From NCBI GenBank assembly GCA_950097015.1, contig CATNEN010000039.1:8944501-9008500 (forward strand): a DNA stretch of 64,000 nucleotides, given 5' to 3'. The notes beneath the pieces are model-generated. The model was not told where the DNA came from and ran no database searches. It saw nothing but the letters and a program-made list of their open reading frames with translations. The translations under genes were made by a program, and so were the position numbers. This document shows positions 22,701 through 34,700 of the stretch, in pieces. Position 1 is the first letter of the stretch. Each line of letters opens with the position of its first letter. The DNA comes from Macrostomum hystrix (Eukaryota > Platyhelminthes > Macrostomidae).

Positions 22701-25700
22701 GACGTCACTCAGTTCCGAGGCACATGTGGGAAGGAGAATCGTAGGACAGTCGGACTTGCTGCTAAAAAATAGAACAAGAATCAATTAAACACGCTCAATG
22801 TACGTTCGGATCACGTCAAACAGGCACTCCAAGCCAGCGAAAAAGCTGAAAAAGAGGACCGAACAAGGGCAAGTCTTGGTAAATAAGGAGAACGAAGTTA
22901 TTCTGCGCCAATAATTTTAACTGCGCCTAGCTGCAAGGGGTCTAAGCCTAGTCATGGGACTAGTGACTAACTTTTTAACATACGTGTAACTTCGGTAGAC
23001 TGCCAATCTGAATTCTTATGTGGAGGGGGTTGGTGTTGTTTGGGGTGGTCGCTCTCTCATTGGCTGGCAGCACCCCAGCCTTCTACCCCGCCATCTCCCC
23101 ACCAATGAGAGAACGACTACCCCAGACACCAAACCCCTCCGTCAATAAACAGATTTACAGCATATTGTAGTCATGTATTTTCTGTTTTCGCCCTATCTTG
23201 CTTACGGTAGATACTTAGCCCGGCTAAAATTAACTTTCGACTCAAACTTCCAGTCGTCAAGGTGACGGCCTTCGATCCAGACAAATTCCTCGGTGACGCC
23301 CTGCCGGACACGGCCGACGAAAAGAAGATGGACGCCTTCGCTGTGCAGCTGGGTGGCATCGGTGTTGACAAGGACATCTTCAGGAACATGAGCCTGCTGG
23401 CTGAGCTGTACGACGGTGCCACCAGGCTGGACATGCAGGCCGCACCGGGTAAGAAAAAATATTTCTCAGAAACTATGGCGTTGTGAAACAGAAGACGACT
23501 TGTTGATTTCCTTCCTTATTGAAATTTCTCAGCAATGTACATCAGCATCCTTGCCATGTATCCGTTTGGAGATCGCCTGCTCCCGCATGTCCACCTGATG
23601 GCGGATTGGAAGCGCACGTGAGTTTCTAGAGAAAACAGTTTTTAGTATATTAGACTAGTAAATTACTACCCCCTCGAAATAAAATTTGACCATGAAGAGA
23701 CAAATTTTCGCTTCCAGCCTTGGAGCCATGTCCCACGTTGAGGACAATGTTAATAGCGCCATCTATCACGTGCTGCTGTTTCGCAATAATCGCGAAGTGC
23801 TCAAAGGACTCACTGTACCAATTAAAGCTAGGCTGAGATACACGAATGTAAGTCATTTTTCGCAGTTAAACTCGATAAATTTAATTTAGTGGTCGTCAGC
23901 ATGTTTCAATATTTAATCCATACGTTGTTGAAAGGTGCCGTACGCTCGTATTATATGATTGGTTAACCAAGCAGGTTTGCCGCTATTAGCTCAGGGCGGT
24001 CAATTAACACCAGAAATACCACAGGGGGGTATTTCAAATACCCGCATTTTTTATTTTCTGTATCTCCTAAAATATTTAACTCATCGCCTTCAAAATCCAT
24101 ATTACGGGCTAGGATTTTCCGCTCTATCCGATAACAAAAACTTCCAGAATCATAAAAATCTACATCTTTTGAGATATTCGAATAATTCTCGTCAGGGTGT
24201 CTAGTAGCGAAACCACCAATATAGGCAGGTTTTTCTGCTCGCAAAATTTTGTAAAGTAACGATGTCGCCTATTAATATTGATTATATTGTGTTGATTAAA
24301 TTGTTAATTTTTATTATAATGAACCTATGCGGATTCGTCTTATAGGTTAACAGGGAAATATCAGTTGTCCTTGTCACAAGGGTCTTCGACAAGAATGGCT
24401 GTCGGACGGCTTTGAAAGTTAGTATTTGAAATACCCAGTCGTAACAATTTGTTAAGGGACTTTCAAGGAACAGCTTTCTTTGTCCAAAAGCGATGTTAAT
24501 GAATAAGTGTTACCAATAGGAATGTCCAAGTAAGTCTAAAAGTTGGCACGTACTTACAATAATCTATTTTTATTTTTGACTTTTTCATCTTGCTTCTAAA
24601 AATAGCAACAGACGCTCGTATACAGACGGGGTGTTTCCAAAGGTAGCTCTAATTCGCGTGCCTCTAAAAATAGATAATTGGCCGCAGAGAAAATGCTGCT
24701 AGGAGAAAAGCTTACTGCTTTAAGAAAATCATTGACGCATTATTGAGCCTTGACAGTTGTTCCCTAATTTTCAGAAAGTTAACATCTCTGATGTTAAATG
24801 TGTTCGTCTAACTTTTCACGACAAGTGAGTCTATCACTGTTCTTAAATGGTTGCTTTTTTTCTTTCATTTCACACTCACAATTCACGACTGCTGTGAGGC
24901 ACAGACCTTCGAAAACCGCTTAGAGAGCTCTTCGCAGAGTTTCTCAGTTTTAAGCAAAAGCACCAGATTTTACTATTTTATGTATTAGCAAAAGTCTGCG
25001 GCGCAGATGACAATGGTCCTCTGAATGCTCCTTCTTATTATTGTGCGCATGTCGACGTTAGACTGTATTAGTGTCTTAAATGTCCCGCCTGCAGATCTAG
25101 AAAATTTGAAACCAATTTCAAACAGACTGTGGTTCGTTCACACTTGTCTAAAAACTCATTCGAAAAAAATATTCCAGAATTCCGAACAGGTAAGTGGCTC
25201 CGTCTTTTTTTGAGTATTTTTGGCAAAAAAATTGGCGCGCACCGCCGCACAGCAGCCTGTCTTTGTAGTCTTTGTCTTTGTCGTTATGGCAATTTTCACT
25301 TCTTCTGCACTTTTATTTTCTGTTTCTCTGGCTTCGCGTTTCGACTGCGAAAACTTCTGCCGAATTCTAACCGAAAATTGATTTGAAGTGAATTCCAAAT
25401 ATCATTTTTTCTAGCAGAAATATTGTAGATAGCAATCAGTTAATCAAAGGCGAAAGTCATTCACACATCATATTTTAATACATTGGATAGAAAAATTGGA
25501 AGCATATATTTATTTATTTATTTATTGATTATTTACTTTCCATCTTAGCACTTTGCGCTTTAACATTCGAGAAGGAAAAATTAGAATCAGCTGATTGATC
25601 ACTGGTTGAAATAGATTTTAGTTTGATTGGTAGTCAATAACAATGTGTCCCTCTGTCAATATGTCACTCTGTCAATATGTCACTCTGTCAATATGTCACT

Positions 25701-28700
25701 CTGTCAATATGTCCCTCTGTCAATATGTCACCCTGTCAATATGTCACTCTGTCAATATGTCACTCTGTCAATATGTCCCTCTGTCAATATGTCACTCTGT
25801 CAATATGTCACTCTGTCAATATGTCACTCTGTCTATTTGTCACTCTGTCAATGTGTCACTCTGTCAATTTGTCACTCTGTCAATGTGTCACTCTGTCAAT
25901 ATGTCACTCTGTCAATATGTCACTCTGTCAATATGTCACTCTGTCAATTTGTCACTCTGTCAATATGTCACTCTGTCAATATGTCACTCTGTCAATTTGT
26001 CACTCTGTCAATATGTCACTCTGTCAATATGTCACTCTGTCAATTTGTCACTCTGTAAATATGTCACTCTGTCAATGTGTCACTCTGTCAATATGTCACT
26101 CTGTCAATATGTCGCTCTGTCAATATGTCACTCTGTCAATTTGTCACTCTGTAAATATGTCACTCTGTCAATGTGTCACTCTGTCAATGTGTCACTCTGT
26201 CAATATGTCACTCTCAATATCTCACTCTGTCAATATGTCACTCTGTCAATATGTCGCTCTGTCAATATGTCACTCTGTCAATTTGTCACTCTGTAAATAT
26301 GTCACTCTGTCAATGTGTCACTCTGTCAATGTGTCACTCTGTCAATATGTCACTCTCAATATCTCACTCTGTCAAGTTTTCACTGTCAATTCGTCACTCT
26401 GTCAATATGTCACTCCGTCAGTTTGTCACTCTATTATTTTCTAATCCCGAATTATTCCCGAGCAGCTTCTGATTTCTTACCTGCATTTCCGTTCCATCTA
26501 ATATCTTATTTACTAGACTAGTGTCTCTGAAGTAATTTTTGGTTCAATCAAATTTGAATTGAGTTTGCCTATATTATTAGAAAATGTCCACAGACCAGTC
26601 CACCCGCACTGCAATGTCCAGGGAGGACTCGCATTGGACTCAGCGCGGCTGTTGGGTTGAGAAGGCCGGCGAAGATTTCGTGCGCTGCGCCTGCAATACT
26701 ACTGGCCTGCTGGCTATTACTACTGATATGTACAACAATAATGTGAGATGGTCTATTCACCTGTACAATATGTTGATTAATTTAGTTCCTTTGTTTCATA
26801 AGGTGTGTTCGTCAATATTTAGTCGCAAACGATAACGCAAGCTAACAGCCTGGACAAAGACCAGTTTGAGTTAAACACTACTCCAGAAATTTGAGCTAGT
26901 TTGATGTGCTGGTCCATATCGTTGTCCTTCGAAAGCTCACTTTGAAGTTCGTTTTAGATTAGCAAAAAATGTAACCAAATCACACTCCCAGTGTGGCTAC
27001 TTAGTCAGTTGAGCTGTCAGTAGTGTAGTTTGCGCATTGTCACTATTTTAAAATGGCTTGGAGAAAACTAGAATTTTAGGTGACAGGCAACGTTTTTTAA
27101 CCGATGTCAAAGAACTTCGAGTTATCATACTGAAATTAACAAAAACTTTAACTGGTTTGTTTATTTACCTTTTCTGTTCCGTTTCGACTGACCCGCGCGG
27201 TGAATTTTTGTACACTTTCCGTTTAAGCCTAACCTTTTTTTAACCGTAACACCATGACACCTGTAATTAACAGATCTCATACTATTTATTTATCAAAAGC
27301 CAACTTTGAAACCCAGTTCTTCCTTTCTGGTTTTATTTTACCTTTCATTTAGCTAACTCTACTAGCCCCACCTAAAGCTGATGGCCTGTTTACAGTGTTG
27401 CTTTTCAATTTGTTTAACATGCACCTATAAATATTAAACCAGAATCAATCGAGAAAATATAATTCTCAGGAACTTATGCTATGGAAATTAATCTAACTGA
27501 AGGGGGCTGAGCGGCAGAGCTGTCTAACGCGTTCGCCTCTCGCACCAAGGTCCCTGAGCTCGATTCCGCGGCGAGGCCACATTCATTTGGTGCGCAGCCG
27601 CGGAGAGAATTGGCTTGGAGGGCTTGTCGTGCAATTGACGCCCTTGAGGGCCAACCTCCTAGGCACAGTGAGAGTGTACACTGCCTGATGAGAGTCAGGG
27701 CAGATGTACACACCTGTGTGTGTGCCTCATTACTGTATTTGTGTGCGTGTGTGCTCAGGAGTCAGCGAAATGGGCAGAATTGCTTCCTCACTGGCTACGG
27801 GTCTAGTGTCACTAAACGGTGTGCCATCGCCCACAGCCCTCCTGTAAGGATTAATTAGTCTGACAGGTTATGTTTTAACGCAAGTTAATGTAACGAAGGA
27901 TTTTAGATTATAGCGGAAGTTATTTCACCACAAAATTGTTTCAAAGAATTTACTCATATAAATATTTTAACGGACTTTTTTAGCGAAGTTATCGAATATG
28001 ATCTCATACTTGGCTGTGAAAACTGGCTTTCACCACAAGTTTCAACGGGTATTTCGTCTAAAATGATATTTTTAAGAAAAATACCTTTACGCCTTTGTGT
28101 CCGATTCCACTAACTCCTAGAAGAGAAAGCGGTGTGGTTTTTCAATAACTTTTTTGCTTCAATGTGAACAAACTCTTCTGCTTTCAGAGAAATTGGCTTG
28201 ACCAGGTAACATGAGTAGGGAATGGCGATCACACCCGCCTGTTTTGCCAGTCACCAAATTATTCATTCCCGAGTTCCACTCTAGACATTTGACATTCTGT
28301 CGTGGCAGAAAGATTGGAACTGAATTGGAGCCTCACACACCTTTTCTATGGGACTATTCTTTTGCATGCTTTACCGTGCTCATTTTTTTATGTGACGAAA
28401 TATTCCCCAGATTTTAGAAAATGAGTATGACGAAAAAACTGAGATTCCGCATGCACAGTATTGATTGAGCATAAATCAGTGTCTCTTATTAGAAGTTCAT
28501 TAGTTTTCATCGCGTTTCGCAAGTCAAAAGTGTTCCGATTTTAAAAAGGTGCGAAAATGAGTAATCAGCGCGCTAATTAGACTACTTCAAGTAGAAACAA
28601 AAGCGCACGCGAACGATAAGTCTAGATTTATCAGAGATGCCTCCTTCTTGGGTGCCAAGCAATGAATTTTTTAACAAATTCGCATTACATCCTTACGATG

Positions 28701-31700
28701 TAACTAATATTACATTTTAAGGTAACCACTGCGTTCTATCTAATCTGTCTCTAAAGATCTTTATTCTGACATTGTCATCACTTCTTAGTCAATATACTTG
28801 CCTAGTCTGTTAGAGCCCTTGCCATCAGCTGCAACTGACAATCCCCACACGCCAGCTGCGCAAACCTTTCAGCTTTGATCCCAGCTTCGATTCCCGATTG
28901 CTTGTTGCGAGCACACCTGTTCTGCACCCTCGAATAACTGAAGTTGTAACTCGGTTAGACTCTACTGTGAAATATGATAATGAGCTGTTATATATCATAA
29001 TGAGCTGTTAGATATGATAATGAGCTGTTAGATATGATAATGAGCTGTTAGATATGATAATGAGCTGTTAGATATCATAATGAGCTGTTAGATATCATAA
29101 TGAGCTGTTAGATATGATAATGAGCTGTTAGATATGATAATGAGCTGTTAGATAAGACAATGAGCTGTTAGATGTGATAATGAGCTGTTATATATCATAA
29201 TGAGCTGTTAGATATGATAATGAGCTGTTATATATCATAATGAGCTGTTAGATATGATAATGAGCTAATAGATATCATAATGAGCTGTTATATATCATAA
29301 TGAGCTGTTAGATATGATAATGAGCTGTTAGATATGATAATGAGCTGTTAGATATGATAATGAGCTGTTAGATATCATAATGAGCTGTTAGATATCATAA
29401 TGAGCTGTTAGATATCATAATGAGCTGTTAGATATCATAATGAGCTGTTAGATATGATATTGAGCTGTTAGATGTGATAATGAGCTGTTAGATATCATAA
29501 AAAGCTGTTAGATAAGGTTCTAAGCTGTTAGATAAGGTTCTGAGCTATTAGATGTGATAATGAGCTGTTAGATATGATAAAAAGCTGTTAGATAAGGTTC
29601 TAAGCTGTTAGATAAGGTTCTGAGCTGTTAGATATTATCAGCATGTGTTAGAAATCGTACCTATTATTAGATACTAGGGATGTTCTACAAAGTTCGAATG
29701 TGTTAGATCTTTGGAGTTGTGTGAACAGTTGCATCGCAGAGCCTTCTCTTCCCTGGATTTCTCACTCGGAGGCCCACAGAGAGCTGGGTGCGCTCTAGTC
29801 GCCAGTTTTGTACCATAGACAGTTCGCTGGAACCCATGCATAAGCAGTAAATAATACATGTATTAGTAAAGCATGTTCAATATGAAATTGTCAATTTAAT
29901 TCGTGCTTTTTCGAAGCTTTTTCTCGGGCCGGAACCGATGAGATGATTTCGAAATCGAGATTGTGTCAATCAGTTTTGTGCCTCAATTTTGTGCTCTAAA
30001 TAATTATTATAGACTCCAGTTTTACTGCATATTAAATCGGAGACTTCTGCAAAGTGACAGTCTCTTTTATTTTAATCAGAAGAAGTAAATATGTATGAAA
30101 TCTTGTGTGACGAACAAGTTGTGGCATCACTGGCAACGGAAGTAAAGCAACAGGCCTCAGGTGTTCCAGACTGAAATTTCCCTTTGAAATTTATTTCCAG
30201 CTAAATCGAACCAAGGACGTCATCAAGCTGCTTGCCTATCCGTCCTACATCGGCTGCGGGGTATCCTCCATTCTCTGCCTAACGACCTGCGTTCTGCTGT
30301 TCTACTTCAGGTACAGTGACCAATTCCATGTCTAACATGTAAGGATTCCATGTCTAACATGTTGGATTCCATGTCTAACATGTTGGATTCCATGTCTAAC
30401 ATGTAAGGATTCCATATCTAACATGTTGGATTCCATGTCTAACATGTTGGATTCCATGTCTAACATGTTGGATTCCATGTCTAACATGTAAGGATTCCAT
30501 ATCTAACATGTTGGATTCCATGTCTAACATGTTGGATTCCATGTCTAACATGTAAGGATTCCATATCTAACATGTTGGATTCCATGTCTAACATGTTGGA
30601 TTCTATGTCTAACATGTTGGATTCCATGTCTAACATGTTGGATTCCATGTCTAACATGTTGGATTCCATATCTAACATGTAAGGATTCCATGTCTAACAT
30701 GTTGGATTCCATATCTAACATGTAAGGATTCCATGTCTAACATGTTGGATTCCATGTCTAACATGTTGGATTCCATGTCTAACATGTAAGGATTCCATAT
30801 CTAACATGTTGGATTCCATGTCTAACATGTTGGATTCCATGTCTAACATGTTGGATTCCATGTCTAACATGTAAGGATTCCATATCTAACATGTTGGATT
30901 CCATGTCTAACATGTTGGATTCCATGTCTAACATGTAAGGATTCCATATCTAACATGTTGGATTCCATGTCTAACATGTTGGATTCTATGTCTAACATGT
31001 TGGATTCCATGTCTAACATGTTGGATTCCATGTCTAACATGTTGGATTCCATATCTAACATGTAAGGATTCCATGTCTAACATGTTGGATTCCATATCTA
31101 ACATGTAAGGATTCCATGTCTAACATGTTGGATTCCATGTCTAACATGTTGGATTCCATATCTAACATGTAAGGATTCCACGTCTAACATTTTTGATTCC
31201 CTGTCTAATATGTTGGATTCCATGTCTAACATGTTAGATTCCATGTCCAACATGGTAAAATCCATGCATAACATGTCAAAATGCATTTCTAACATGTTGA
31301 CTTCAATTTTGTAAAAATTACCGAACCAAATTTGTGCATTTTATTTCTTTTAAGGACTTCGTCAAACACTGCGAAAATTCATCAGAATTTTTCATTGGCC
31401 ATTGTCTGCGGCCAGCTGGTCTTTGTGTTCGGCATCGACAAGCTGAAACCGGAGGTAACAGGGATTCTAATCATATCTAACTGGATTCTAATCATATCTG
31501 ACAGGATTCTAATCATATCTAACAGGATTCTGATCATATCTAACTGGATTCTAATCATATCTAACTGGATTCTAATCATATCTAACTGGATTCTAATCAT
31601 ATCTAACTGGATTCTAATCATATCTAACTGGATTCTAATCATATCTAACAGGATTCTAATCATATCTAACAGGTCTCTGATCATATCTGACAGGATTCTA

Positions 31701-34700
31701 ATCATATCTAACTGGATTCTAATCATATCTAACTGGATTCTAATCATATCTAACTGGATTCTAATCATATCTAACTGGATTCTAATCATATCTAACAGGA
31801 TTATAATCATATCTAACAGGATTATAATCATATCTAACTGGATTCTAATCATATCTAACTGGATTCTAATCATATCTAACTGGATTCTAATCATATCTAA
31901 CTGGATTATAATCATATCTAACTGGATTCTAATCATATCTAACAGGATTATAATCATATCTAACAGGATTATAATCATATCTAACAGGTCTCTGATCATA
32001 TCTAACAGGATTCTAATCATATCTAACTGGATTCTAATCATATCTAACTGGATTCTAATCATATCTAACAGGATTCTAATCATATCTAACTGGATTCTAA
32101 TCATATCTAACTGGATTCTAATCATATCTAACTGGATTCTAATCATATCTAACTGGATTCTAATCATATCTAACTGGATTCTAATCATATCTAACTGGAT
32201 TCTAATCATATCTAACAGGATTATAATCATATCTAACTGGATTATAATCATATCTAACTGGATTCTAATCATATCTAACAGGTCTCTGATCATATCTAAC
32301 AGGATTCTAATCATATCTAACTGGATTCTAATCATATCTAACTGGATTCTAATCATATCTAACAGGATTCTAATCATATCTAACAGGATTCTAATCATAT
32401 CTAACTGGATTCTAATCATATCTAACAGGATTCTAATCATATCTGACAGGATTCTAATCATATCTAACAGGATTCTAATCATATCTAACAGGTCTCTGAT
32501 CATATCTAACAGGATTATAATCATATCTAACAGGATTCTAATCATATCTAACTGGATTCTAATCATATCTGACAGGATTCTAATCATATCTAACAGGATT
32601 CTGATCATATCTAACAGGATTATAATCATATCTAACAGGTCTCTGATCATATCTGACAGGATTCTAATCATATCTAACTGGATTCTAATCATATCTAACA
32701 GGATTCTAATCATATCTAACTGGATTCTAATCATATCTGACAGGATTCTAATCATATCTAACAGGATTCTAATCATATCTGACAGGATTCTAATCATATC
32801 TAACAGGATTCTAAGCATATCTAACAGGTTTCTAGTTATATCTAACAGGATTCTAATCATATCTAACAGGATTCTAAGCATATCTAACAGGTTTCTAGTT
32901 ATATCTAACAGGATTCTAATCATATCTAACAGGTTTCTAGTTATATCTAACAGGTTTCTAGTTATATCTAACAGGTTTCTTATGATATCTAACAGTATTC
33001 TAAGCATATCTAACAGGTTTCTAGTTATATCTAACAGGTTTCTAGTTATATCTAACAGGTTTCTAGTTATATCTAACAGGTTTCTAGTTATATCTAACAG
33101 GTTTCTAGTTATATCTAACAGGTTTCTTATGATATCTAACATATTTGTGTCTGTATTTCATCGAATTATTTTGAACTCACCGCAGGTCCTGTGTCACTCC
33201 ATGGCCATCCTCATCCACTACTTCTTTCTGGCCTCTTTCTCCTGGCTGATGAACGAGGCCTTCAACCTGTACATTGTGATCACTTACGCGGCTCACGCGC
33301 ACCAGGATGGCTCGGAGGAGGGCGGCATGTGGCGCTACTACCTCATCGGCTGGAGTGAGCCTTGGCTCGAGAGCCTACAGAGGGATTGAAGACCAATTTA
33401 ACCAGTCTCCCAAAATTAGGATAGACGTTGGCGGGGTGTTCAGACAGACCAAATGCGAAATCAAAATGACGTCACCCGAGTCATCTCTCGAAACATTTCA
33501 GTCGTGCCGATTGCCTTTGTTGGTACTTTCGTTGGCATCAATGGCAATAGTTACTATGCAGTAGACATGTGAGTCCGCTTTTACTGTAGACTTTCCGCTT
33601 TTGCTATTCTCCCCCTAGGGTAAGACCACGGGAGACTTCTAATTAATTAACTGTATAATCACTGCGGTAGAGCTTGTAGCCTTGTGGTTAGAGCGTCGGA
33701 CTCACGACTTGAAGGTCGGGGGTTCGATTCCTGACTCCACTGGAACAATTTGTGTCCTTTAGCAAGACACTTAACTCTGCATTGCTTCAGTTCACCCAGC
33801 TGTTAAATGGGTACCAGCATTAGCTGGGATAATTGAAGGTGGGTGTGGCGTCCCCCCAGTCCATGGACTGAACAGCCGTACGCAGCCTTCAGATGCGCCG
33901 CGCAATAGCTGCGGCTGTGCTGTCGGCTGCACATCTGGCCCAATCGGACAGGTGTCTCTATCTATTTGCAGGGGGGCCCGGGGCACTTGTCGCACAAGCG
34001 ACGGAGCGGCACGCCCCCAGACCGGCGAACTAGGCGCTTTTGCGCCCATCGCGCCGCCTCCCCTAAGGGAGGGACCACACACAGCAGCACAGACCAGCCG
34101 GGGAGGGCAGGAGGCACCCAGAATAGGCAGCAGTGCCCCCCACCCCAGCCCCACACGCACATAGCAGACCAAGCCGGGGGCGGAAGGCTGATAAGAAATC
34201 AGTCCTCAGGGAGGCCGGGTGATGAGTGTACACTTATCCAATCGCGCTGACGGAAGTCCAGAAAGCGCGCGGCGGTGTACACCCGCCCTCCAGCCACCCC
34301 CCGCAAGGTCTCACGCGCCAGCGCCAACGCACACAACTCACACAACACAGAACAGGCACACAGAAGGTAGGAGCGAAGCTATTATTTCAAGCTTTGATTG
34401 CACGAAATATGGTGCACCTCCGCCGGTCGCTACTGTCCAAACCCTCCAACAAGTCCCGAAATTAATCGTGACTTAAAGGGTGAATCGAACTAGCGTCCTT
34501 TGGAGTGCGAGGCAGCGACGTTAGCCACTGACCCACTCGCCCCATCGGACAGGTGTAATCAGTTATTATTAATAATCAGTGCAATAATTAACAATAACGA
34601 CTGACATGATTACATGATGAAATGTTGTGAGCAGAAAAATTATGTCTATATTGTTTTTTTGCCACCAGATACCCAGACGAGAGAATCGTTGAATATCTTG

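Larger units (their letters stand above)
26743..30200 (+). other. GPCR intron 13, 3.5 kb
   Basis: Contains a family-1 SINE and a 20-bp minisatellite. The rest (26743-27490, 27850-28960 and 29640-30200) shows no further recognisable element or exon. Confidence 0.6.

Noticed and set aside
25627-26444. Three overlapping forward frames of 143-255 codons with SLCQYVTLSICH repeats
   Set aside because: The 16-bp array shifts through all frames; no initiation context, domain or splice support.
28963-29640. CRISPR-like regular repeats
   Set aside because: Units are contiguous with no unique spacers, and the context is an animal intron; these are minisatellites.
31382-33142. 586-codon minus-strand frame with LLDMIRIL-type repeats
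   Set aside because: It is the antisense of the 21-bp intronic array; open only because the period is a multiple of three.
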